Shown: one piece after another, positions 15,292 to 20,140 of the stretch
Numbering within the stretch: position 1 is the stretch's first letter
Layout: each line of letters starts with the position of its first letter
From: CAYGZL01 sp964354345
GTDB taxonomy: Bacteria; Chloroflexota; Anaerolineae; Anaerolineales; UBA4823
Length of the DNA stretch: 20,140 nt
Direction: 5' to 3'
NCBI GenBank assembly: GCA_964354345.1
Contig: CAYGZL010000065.1
Span: 1 to 20,140, forward strand
Translations under genes and position numbers: made by a program
Notes under the pieces: generated by a model
Databases searched by the model: none
Told to the model about the DNA's origin: nothing
Seen by the model: only the letters and a program-made list of their open reading frames with translations

Positions 15292-15340
15292 AACCAGGCT
15301 CGATCTGGGTGATATTTAGCCGAAAAAGAGCAACAATGTA

Positions 15341-16018
15341 CTAAGAGGCTTCGCGCAGTACGTATCCCATTCCTCGGACGGTATGGATCAGGCGGAGCTC
15401 CTGTCCTGCTTCCAACTTTTGGCGAAGATAGCGGATATACACTTCGATGATATTGCTCTCTCCACCAAAGTCGTATCCCCAAACCCGGTCAAAAATCATG
15501 TCGCGCGTTAAGACCTGGCGGGGATGGCGCAAGAATAATTCCAGAAGCTCATATTCCTTGGCAGTCAATGAGATCACCCGATCGCCCCGAGACGCCTGGC
15601 GGGTGCCAGTATCTAGAACCAAATCAGCAAAACGCAGGATTTGCGGCCGGTTGGGCTGAGCCCGGCGCAACAAAGCCCGAATGCGCGCTAACAGCTCATC
15701 CAGATTGAATGGCTTGACCATATAGTCATCCGCGCCCATGTCCAGTCCCTGGATCCGGTCATTGACCGTATCTTTTGCAGTCAAGATTAAAATTGGCACC
15801 GGTCCACCAGCTCTTAGTCGGCGGCATACTTCCAACCCGTCAATCCCTGGTAGCATCAGGTCCAAGACAACCAAATCAGGGGGATTGTCCCGCGCCAGAG
15901 TCAAGCCCGCTTGGCCATCTATCGCTGTATCGACCTGATAACCTTCGTAAGCCAATCCTCGACGCAAGAACTTGAGGATAGCCTCATCATCTTCGATGAT
16001 CAAGATTCTCGCGGTCAT
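15341..16018 (-). CDS. OmpR/PhoB-family response regulator
   Basis: A 225-aa protein. Receiver domain at 1-118 with acidic pair DD (10-11), phosphoacceptor Asp53 in VVLDLMLPG, T80 and K102 in VKPF; winged-helix DNA-binding domain (about 128-224) with LTAKEYELLELFLRHPRQVL and YIRYLRQKLE. It is a transcription regulator activated by the downstream histidine kinase. I place the start at ATG 16018 (GGAGGG five bases upstream), not at the in-frame ATG 66 bases earlier, because MTARILIIEDD is the usual receiver N-terminus. A TATATT at 16050-16055 (minus strand) is a possible -10. Confidence 0.95.
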   Translation of the reverse strand: MTARILIIEDDEAILKFLRRGLAYEGYQVDTAIDGQAGLTLARDNPPDLVVLDLMLPGIDGLEVCRRLRAGGPVPILILTAKDTVNDRIQGLDMGADDYMVKPFNLDELLARIRALLRRAQPNRPQILRFADLVLDTGTRQASRGDRVISLTAKEYELLELFLRHPRQVLTRDMIFDRVWGYDFGGESNIIEVYIRYLRQKLEAGQELRLIHTVRGMGYVLREAS

Positions 16019-16065
16019 AAGCCCTCCTTTCGTTAAAAGCTTTAATCTTAATATACCACAGCCCG

Positions 16066-16109
16066 TTAAAACACAAAAGGCCATCCCTGAAATCTGGACA
16101 GCCTTTTGT
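16066..16109 (-). terminator. Intrinsic terminator of the rplJ-rplL operon
   Basis: On the minus strand, ACAAAAGGC (16101-16109) pairs with GCCTTTTGT (16073-16081), followed by GTTTT (16068-16072). It lies 27 bases past the rplL stop and separates the ribosomal operon from the response regulator gene. Confidence 0.75.
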
Positions 16110-16135
16110 CTTTAAGTCGAGTGTTTTAAGGATCG

Positions 16136-16522
16136 TCAGGCAATTTCGATCACAGCGCCAGCCGCTTCCAGCTTGGCTTTAGCATCCCCAGCAGCTTCCT
16201 TACTAACCGCTTCCAGGACCTTACCACCTACGGTTTCAGCCATTTCCTTGGCTTCCTTCAAACCCAGGTTGGTTAACTGGCGAATGACCTTGATCGTCTC
16301 GATTTTCTTCGGGCCGGCTTCCTTGATGATGACGTTGAATTCCGTCTTCTCCTCGACCGGCTCAGCCGCAATAGCCTGTAAGACCGGGCCAGCCGCAGCA
16401 GCGGCAGCCACCGGAGCTGCCGCAGAAACACCCCAACGTTGTTCGAGCAGCTTTACTAACTCTGCCGCTTCGAGGACCGAGAGTGTACTCAGTTCCTCAA
16501 CTAATTTTTCTAGATCAGCCAT
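16136..16522 (-). CDS. rplL: Ribosomal protein L7/L12
   Basis: A 128-aa protein with the standard layout: N-terminal dimerisation domain (1-35), Ala/Pro-rich hinge (about 35-52) and the C-terminal factor-binding domain (FNVIIKEAGPKKIETIKVIR, then LGLKEAKEMAE). It sits in dimers on L10 to form the ribosomal stalk that recruits EF-Tu and EF-G. Start ATG 16522 with GAGGAG seven bases upstream. It lies 80 bp after rplJ, with a small CGGG-TTTT-CCCG hairpin in the gap. It is not followed by rpoB, as it is in many bacteria. Confidence 0.97.
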   Translation of the reverse strand: MADLEKLVEELSTLSVLEAAELVKLLEQRWGVSAAAPVAAAAAAGPVLQAIAAEPVEEKTEFNVIIKEAGPKKIETIKVIRQLTNLGLKEAKEMAETVGGKVLEAVSKEAAGDAKAKLEAAGAVIEIA

Positions 16523-16602
16523 ATTCGTACTCCTCTTAAAAGATAACCCTTGATAGGTTCAGATAACTGAAATGATACAATCCGGGAAAACCCGCTTCCA
16601 AA

Positions 16603-17148
16603 TTATTCTTGGGCAGTCGCTGCTTGAGCGTCCTTCTCTGCATACGATTTTATTACAGCCGCCACCTGGCGGGCTGGCTCGGCCAGTACGCGCACCAGTT
16701 TGCTTGCTGGCGCCAGCAACGTCCCTAACAACCTGGCACGCATCACAGACAACGGCGGCATGTTAGCCAACGCGGTGACATCCTCCGGACTCATCATCCG
16801 CAGGTTCAGGTAGCCGCCTTTGATTTTGACAAAGTCAGCATTCGCCCTGGCATAATCCGTCATGACCTTCGCCATGGCCGGCGGATCCTTGAAAGCAAAC
16901 ACGGCCGCCGTGCTGCCGGTCAGCATCTGCTCGGAAGATGGCAGACCGTATTGGTCGAAGGCGACCTTGCTTAAGGTATTTTTCACAACATGGAACTCAC
17001 CGCCGGCTTCGCGTATTTTACCGCGTAGCTCGTCGATCTGTTTCATGTTTAAGCCGATATATTCCGTCAATATCACTGCCTGACTCTGCTTGAGCCACTC
17101 AAGATAATGCGTGACAAGCTCCTGTTTGCGCTCTTTTGTAATAGCCAA
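16603..17148 (-). CDS. rplJ: Ribosomal protein L10
   Basis: A 181-aa protein, normal length for the family. An N-terminal rRNA-binding domain (AITKERKQELVTHYLEWL and VVKNTLSKVAF) is followed by the C-terminal helix that binds L7/L12 dimers. The start is most likely TTG 17148: AAGGAGG lies ten bases upstream and the first residues match L10 N-termini; the ATG nearby is in another frame. The gene follows a long leader with an attenuator, so expression is probably set by the L10-L7/L12 complex binding its own mRNA. Confidence 0.95.
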   Translation of the reverse strand: MAITKERKQELVTHYLEWLKQSQAVILTEYIGLNMKQIDELRGKIREAGGEFHVVKNTLSKVAFDQYGLPSSEQMLTGSTAAVFAFKDPPAMAKVMTDYARANADFVKIKGGYLNLRMMSPEDVTALANMPPLSVMRARLLGTLLAPASKLVRVLAEPARQVAAVIKSYAEKDAQAATAQE

Positions 17149-17343
17149 TGTACATTCACCTCCTTCCGGTGAGATAAAAAAAGTCTTTGCCTGGTAAACC
17201 TGCCGGGCAAAGACTCGCCTTCCACAAATGGACAACCCAACGCATGAGTTGTCGTAGGGGTGCGATCTTCTCCTCGGCAGGGTCATTAAACCATCCAATA
17301 GGGAGGGCGCCTGCTGTCTCTGGCGAAGCTGGGCATTGTTGTT
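17149..17343 (-). ncRNA. Ribosomal protein L10 leader with terminator/antiterminator switch
   Basis: Minus-strand leader between rplA and rplJ. CAGCAGGCGCC (plus 17306-17316) and CCTGCCGAGG (plus 17272-17281) are the two sides of the L10-binding fold known from bacterial rplJ leaders; GCAGG pairs with CCTGC. The same CCTGCCG can instead pair with CGGCAGG (plus 17199-17205) in the loop of the downstream terminator. This gives two exclusive structures, consistent with transcription attenuation by L10-L7/L12, as shown in Bacillus. Confidence 0.85.
17176..17215 (-). terminator. Attenuator (intrinsic terminator) in the rplJ leader
   Basis: On the minus strand AGTCTTTGCC (17206-17215) pairs with GGCAAAGACT (17182-17191) over 10 bp, followed at once by a run of seven T (17176-17182, the first being paired). 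It ends about 28 bases before the rplJ start codon, so it can only act as an attenuator of rplJ-rplL. Confidence 0.9.
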
Positions 17344-17349
17344 TGCCCA

Positions 17350-17355
17350 ATTATA
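17350..17355 (-). promoter_or_regulatory. -10 element for the rplJ-rplL transcript
   Basis: A perfect TATAAT on the minus strand lies just after the rplA stop. A start near 17343 would make a leader of about 195 bases that contains the whole L10-binding fold. No good -35 box is visible, so the leader may also be read through from rplA. Confidence 0.45.
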
Positions 17356-17363
17356 ACCGCTTC

Positions 17364-18083
17364 TTACAGTTCGGTGACCTCCATCGCCTGGGACTGGACT
17401 GGATCTACCTTAATTCCCGGCCCCATTGTGGATGTCACGGTCACACGTTTTATATAGATGCCTTTTGCAGCAGCCGGGCGGGCTTTTTTGATCGCTTCCA
17501 TCAAGGCAGCCATATTTTCATACAATCGCTTCTCATCAAAAGAAACCTTACCAATCGGGATATGTAAGTTAGAGGTTTTGTCGACGCGAAATTCCACACG
17601 GCCAGCCTTCGACTCACGCACAACCCGTGGAATATCTTCAGCCGGGATAACTGTGCCTGCCTTTGGATTCGGCATCAGTCCGCGGGGACCCAGTATACGA
17701 CCCAGACGGCCCACTTTACCCATCACATCGGGCGTAGCAATGGCGACATCGAAATCAGTCCAGCCCGCCTGGATTTTCGCGATCGTTTCATCGTCCGCCA
17801 CAATATCCGCGCCGGCTTCACGTGCGATTGTCGCGCCTTCGCCTTGGGCGAAAACCAGCACCCGCACAATCTTTCCCAGACCATGCGGTAATACAACTAC
17901 ATCACGCACTTGCTGATCGGCGTGACGTGGATCAACGCCCAGGCGGATGTGAATCTCCACCGTCGCGTCGAATTTGGTGAACGAAGTTTCGCGCACCAGT
18001 TTCACTGCTTCTTTCGGCGTATACAGGTGATCTTCTTCGATTTTGGCCGCTGAGGCCAGGTACTTCTTACCGTGCTTAGACAT
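17364..18083 (-). CDS. rplA: Ribosomal protein L1
   Basis: A 239-aa protein, standard family length, containing the L1 signatures (ASAAKIEEDHLYTPKEAV, then GRLGRILGPRGLMPNPKAGTV). L1 forms the mobile stalk at the ribosomal E site and in many bacteria represses its own operon by binding the mRNA leader. Start ATG 18083 with AAGGAGAG upstream; the ATG seven codons earlier overlaps the ribosome site and is rejected. Its 5' leader repeats that of rplK. Confidence 0.97.
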   Translation of the reverse strand: MSKHGKKYLASAAKIEEDHLYTPKEAVKLVRETSFTKFDATVEIHIRLGVDPRHADQQVRDVVVLPHGLGKIVRVLVFAQGEGATIAREAGADIVADDETIAKIQAGWTDFDVAIATPDVMGKVGRLGRILGPRGLMPNPKAGTVIPAEDIPRVVRESKAGRVEFRVDKTSNLHIPIGKVSFDEKRLYENMAALMEAIKKARPAAAKGIYIKRVTVTSTMGPGIKVDPVQSQAMEVTEL

Positions 18084-18084
18084 T

Positions 18085-18127
18085 TTCTCTCCTTTGTGGT
18101 GCAAACGGACCTGAAAGCCCTCCCACC
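18085..18127 (-). promoter_or_regulatory. rplA leader block, copy 2 of a repeated leader
   Basis: On the minus strand GGTGGGAGGG (18118-18127), 15 bases, then an 18-base block GCACCAC...GGAGAGAA (18085-18102) that includes the ribosome site. The rplK leader has the same two blocks with one substitution. GGTG and CACC can pair, which would put the ribosome site at the edge of a hairpin. Possible site of translational control; not proven. Confidence 0.6.
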
Positions 18128-18131
18128 GGGA

Positions 18132-18557
18132 TTAGTCGACGACTTCCAGCCCCATATTGTGGGCTGTTCCTTCGATCTGGCGCATCGCACCTTCCAGGTT
18201 ATTCGCATTCAGATCCTTCATTTTTAACTCGGCAATTTCACGAATCTGAGTACGAGTAACTTTCCCCACCTTGACACGCGGGGATTGCCCCGACCCCTTG
18301 TCAACACCAGCAGCTTTCTTAAGCAAGACCGCTGCGGGGGGGGTCTTCAGGATGAATGTGAAAGATCCATCCGTAAAAATACTGATTTCGGCCGGAATAA
18401 TCTCACCAGCCCGGCTGGCAGTGCGAGCGTTATATTCCTTGCAAAAAGCCATCAGGTTGATCCCATGACCGGCCAAAGCCGGACCAATGGGCGGCGCTGG
18501 ATTGGCTTTACCGGCCGTAATCTGTAAACGTACAATTGCCTTCAATTTCTTTGCCAC
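18132..18557 (-). CDS. rplK: Ribosomal protein L11
   Basis: A 141-aa protein, the canonical length. N-terminal domain with KLQITAGKANPAPPIGPALA-type signature (LQITAGKANPAPPIGPALAG), C-terminal rRNA-binding domain ending in LNANNLEGAMRQIEGTAHNMGLEV. It binds the GTPase-associated centre of 23S rRNA. The start is GTG 18557 (VAKKLKAIVRL) with AAGGAGAG upstream; the open frame further upstream is only leader. Followed after 48 bases by rplA. Confidence 0.97.
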   Translation of the reverse strand: MAKKLKAIVRLQITAGKANPAPPIGPALAGHGINLMAFCKEYNARTASRAGEIIPAEISIFTDGSFTFILKTPPAAVLLKKAAGVDKGSGQSPRVKVGKVTRTQIREIAELKMKDLNANNLEGAMRQIEGTAHNMGLEVVD

Positions 18558-18560
18558 AGC

Positions 18561-18604
18561 TTCTCTCCTTCGTGGTGCTAGCGGGCAGGGCACACCCTCC
18601 CACC
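18561..18604 (-). promoter_or_regulatory. rplK leader block, copy 1 of a repeated leader
   Basis: On the minus strand GGTGGGAGGG (18595-18604), 16 bases, then GCACCAC...GGAGAGAA (18561-18578) just before the GTG start. The first block is identical and the second 17 of 18 identical to those before rplA, while the middle is unrelated, which argues for a kept function rather than a fresh duplication. Confidence 0.6.
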
Positions 18605-18646
18605 ATTCAGCTTTCAGCGTTTAGCTTTATCGGTAGCCGATTGCGC

Positions 18647-19321
18647 TTATGCCTTCTCTACTTGTAAGAAATCCAACTCCACGGGCGTCTCTCGCCCAAA
18701 GAAGTTGACCATTACCCGTACTTTGGCGCGTTCCATGTCGATATCTGAAACCATCCCGCGGAAATCATTGAACGGCCCATCCACAATGCGCACCCGTTCG
18801 CCTGGTTTAAAAGTAACTTTGATGCGGGGCGCCTCGGCTTCCATGCGCTTGATAATTTGCGCCACCTCTTCAGGTCGCAAAGGTGTGGGGGTGTTGCCCA
18901 TACCGACGAAACCTGTTACCCCTGGCGTGTTGCGTACCACATACCATGATTCCTCGGACAGAATCATATTCACAAGAATATATCCAGGGAATACCCGCCG
19001 TTCAACCGTCTTGCGCTTGCCTTCTTTGACTTCAATTTCCTCTTCCGTAGGGACGATGACATCGAATATCTTATCCTTCATCCCCATCGTCTCGATCCGC
19101 TGCTCCAGGTTGTGTCGTACCTTGTTTTCGTATCCAGAGTAACAATGCACTACATACCAGGCGCGCTCATCTTCCGCATGAGTTATCTCTACCAGGGGAA
19201 GATCACCGACGACTCCAGGATCCGGTTCTTCCGGCTTTGGATTAATCACCGGCGTTTGCTCGTCCGAACTGGACATCCTAAATGGATTATCTGCGTAGTC
19301 GTCTCGCTCTGATGCAAACAT
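18647..19321 (-). CDS. nusG: Transcription elongation/termination factor NusG
   Basis: A 224-aa protein. NGN domain from about 53 (RAWYVVHCYSGYENKV) to 165 with FPGYILVNM and VRNTPGVTGFVG; KOW domain at about 170-224 (FKPGERVRIVDGPFNDFRG). NusG binds the RNA polymerase clamp and links it to Rho or the ribosome. The first ~52 residues are an acidic, Pro-rich extension absent from E. coli NusG; similar extensions occur in some other phyla. Start ATG 19321 follows the secE stop by five bases (GGGG upstream); the ATG at 19276 would remove 15 residues and has poorer spacing. Confidence 0.96.
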   Translation of the reverse strand: MFASERDDYADNPFRMSSSDEQTPVINPKPEEPDPGVVGDLPLVEITHAEDERAWYVVHCYSGYENKVRHNLEQRIETMGMKDKIFDVIVPTEEEIEVKEGKRKTVERRVFPGYILVNMILSEESWYVVRNTPGVTGFVGMGNTPTPLRPEEVAQIIKRMEAEAPRIKVTFKPGERVRIVDGPFNDFRGMVSDIDMERAKVRVMVNFFGRETPVELDFLQVEKA

Positions 19322-19326
19322 GCGCT

Positions 19327-19545
19327 CTACCCCAGAATCAAACTGAAGAATCTGGAAAAGATGAAGTCCAACAATCCGAGGATTGCACTCATACTAAACA
19401 TGACGACCAGGACGATAATCGTCAGGTTCGTCGCTTCTTTTCGCGTAGGCCAGGCGACTTTGCGAAGCTCACCCATTGTCTCTTTGAAGTATCGTTGGAT
19501 GAAGTTCGGCTCCCGGCGGGTGACAGCCTTTTCCTCTTTCGGCAC
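19327..19545 (-). CDS. secE: Preprotein translocase subunit SecE
   Basis: A 72-aa protein with one membrane helix (about 45-68) preceded by the amphipathic conserved segment FKETMGELRKVAWPTRKEA. It clamps SecY in the SecYEG channel. The start is best at GTG 19545, with AAGGAG six bases upstream; an upstream TTG at 19575 would lengthen it by ten residues with no ribosome site. Co-transcribed with nusG. Confidence 0.93.
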   Translation of the reverse strand: MPKEEKAVTRREPNFIQRYFKETMGELRKVAWPTRKEATNLTIIVLVVMFSMSAILGLLDFIFSRFFSLILG

Positions 19546-19593
19546 CGCAATCTCCTTACGTACAAAATAGACCAATCAAAACTTTGTTACGGG

Positions 19594-19619
19594 TAAAACG
19601 CCGCCTCGAGGGACGGCGT
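19594..19619 (-). terminator. Intrinsic terminator after tRNA-Trp
   Basis: On the minus strand ACGCCG (19614-19619) pairs with CGGCGT (19598-19603) around a loop that itself contains CCTCGAGG; TTTT follows. It lies 11 bases past the tRNA 3' end and ahead of secE, so secE-nusG probably has its own promoter between 19546 and 19594. Confidence 0.7.
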
Positions 19620-19630
19620 CGCCAATCAGG

Positions 19631-19704
19631 CAGGCCAGGCAGGAATCGAACCCACAACCCCCGCTTTTGGAGAGCGGTGCTCTGCCAAATTGAGCTACTG
19701 GCCT
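19631..19704 (-). tRNA. trnW: tRNA-Trp (anticodon CCA)
   Basis: A 74-base cloverleaf on the minus strand. Acceptor arms AGGCCAG and CTGGCCT pair fully; the D arm has AGCTC...GAGC; the anticodon arm CGCTCTCCAAAAGCG carries CCA; the T arm has GTGGGTTCGATTCC. Discriminator base G, as usual for bacterial tRNA-Trp. The 3' CCA is not encoded. Position between rpmG and secE is common in bacteria. Confidence 0.95.
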
Positions 19705-19774
19705 GTATCATTCCCTGGAGGCGAGCGTCGCTCAAGATAATCCTGACCACCGCGACACCCACGGCCCTCCACCT

Positions 19775-19942
19775 CTACTTCGTCTCGCGGTGCACCGTGT
19801 GCTTGCGGCAACGCGAGCAGTATTTCTTCATTTCCAACCGGCCCGGATCATTACGGCGGTTCTTCTGAGAAGTGTAATTTCTTTCTTTACACTCCGCACA
19901 AGCCAGGGTAATCACCGGGCGCACATCCTTTTTCGAAGCCAT
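19775..19942 (-). CDS. rpmG: Ribosomal protein L33
   Basis: A 55-aa protein beginning MASKKDVRPVITLACAEC. Two CxxC pairs (CAEC at 15-18 and CSRC at 42-45) form the zinc ribbon of the zinc-binding L33 type. KNRRNDPGRLEMKKYC is the family signature. Start ATG 19942, 53 bases after the tuf stop; ribosome site weak (GAGTG). Lies between tuf and tRNA-Trp. Confidence 0.95.
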   Translation of the reverse strand: MASKKDVRPVITLACAECKERNYTSQKNRRNDPGRLEMKKYCSRCRKHTVHRETK

Positions 19943-19995
19943 AACGTTTCACTCAGCGCGATCCATTTGGGACGGCGCACTCCTTCCGTTCAATC

Positions 19996-20140
19996 TCAGT
20001 CCAAAATCTTCGTGATCACACCCGCGCCAACGGTCAGACCACCTTCACGAATGGCGAACTTCGACCCTTGCTCTAACGCCACCGGCACGATCAACTCCAC
20101 TTCCAGGTTCACATTATCCCCTGGCATCACCATCTCCACC
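19996..20140 (-). CDS. tuf: Elongation factor Tu, C-terminal end (partial, runs off the right edge)
   Basis: The last 47 codons of EF-Tu: VEMVMPGDNVNLEVELIVP, then KFAIREGGLTVGAGVITKILD and a TGA stop at 19996-19998. This is beta-barrel domain 3, which contacts aminoacyl-tRNA and EF-Ts. The rest of the gene lies to the right of the window. Head of the tuf-rpmG-trnW-secE-nusG cluster. Confidence 0.96.
   Translation of the reverse strand, partial: VEMVMPGDNVNLEVELIVPVALEQGSKFAIREGGLTVGAGVITKILD

Noticed and set aside
16173..16553. 126-aa plus-strand open frame antisense to rplL
   Set aside because: Low-complexity Ala/Ser peptide created by the L7/L12 hinge codons; L7/L12 is unambiguous on the other strand.
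18604..18646. Small ATCGG-CTA-CCGAT hairpin after nusG as a terminator
   Set aside because: Only five pairs and no T run; rplK probably continues in the same transcript.

Overview
The window reads as a chromosomal segment from a moderately GC-rich bacterium, most likely a Chloroflexota (Anaerolineae-like) member. The pointers are a NACHT-FGE protein paired with a second P-loop ATPase, a NurA/HerA operon with a free HAS-barrel protein and an orphan beta-class methyltransferase, an L10 leader RNA with an intrinsic terminator, and the order tuf-rpmG-tRNA-Trp-secE-nusG-rplK-rplA-rplJ-rplL. The taxonomic call is an inference from protein style and gene order; no 16S rRNA gene is present.

Left part (1-4822, minus strand): a two-gene operon encodes a 466-aa P-loop ATPase and, with a 20-bp overlap, an 1112-aa protein with an N-terminal conserved region, a NACHT NTPase and a C-terminal FGE/SUMF1 (C-type-lectin-fold) domain. 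The last part of the FGE domain has the look of a diversity-generating retroelement (DGR) variable region: a constant RVLRGG...GFRV frame enclosing residues whose codons are TAC, GAC, ATC, AGT, TGT and GGG, as expected from adenine-specific mutagenesis of AAC/AAT/AGG template codons. Hairpins follow it. A reverse transcriptase, accessory gene and template repeat, if present, would lie to the left of base 1. This is the most exciting element of the window. A GNAT acetyltransferase gene (4885-5862, minus) separates this block from the next.

Middle (5998-12145, plus strand): a tightly packed DNA-processing operon, nurA - [DNA methyltransferase - PmeII-like restriction endonuclease] - HAS-barrel protein - second DNA methyltransferase - herA. 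The bracketed pair is visibly more AT-rich than its neighbours and joins them through TAATG and ATGA start/stop overlaps, so it looks like a restriction-modification cassette captured inside a NurA-HerA operon. herA begins with six tandem 7-bp units inside the reading frame.

Next come a secreted or membrane-anchored lytic transglycosylase (minus) and a four-helix membrane protein (plus), transcribed divergently from two near-perfect sigma-70-type promoters that interlock around one 18-bp perfect palindrome. A bidirectional terminator separates the membrane protein gene from an OmpR-type response regulator/histidine kinase operon (13879-16018, minus).

Right part (16136-20140, minus): the transcription/translation cluster, reading from the right edge: tuf (partial), rpmG, tRNA-Trp(CCA), a terminator, secE, nusG, rplK, rplA, then an L10 leader RNA with terminator/antiterminator pairing, rplJ, rplL and a terminator. 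rplK and rplA carry near-identical leader blocks. rpoB does not follow rplL. No stretch longer than 300 bases lacks a gene.
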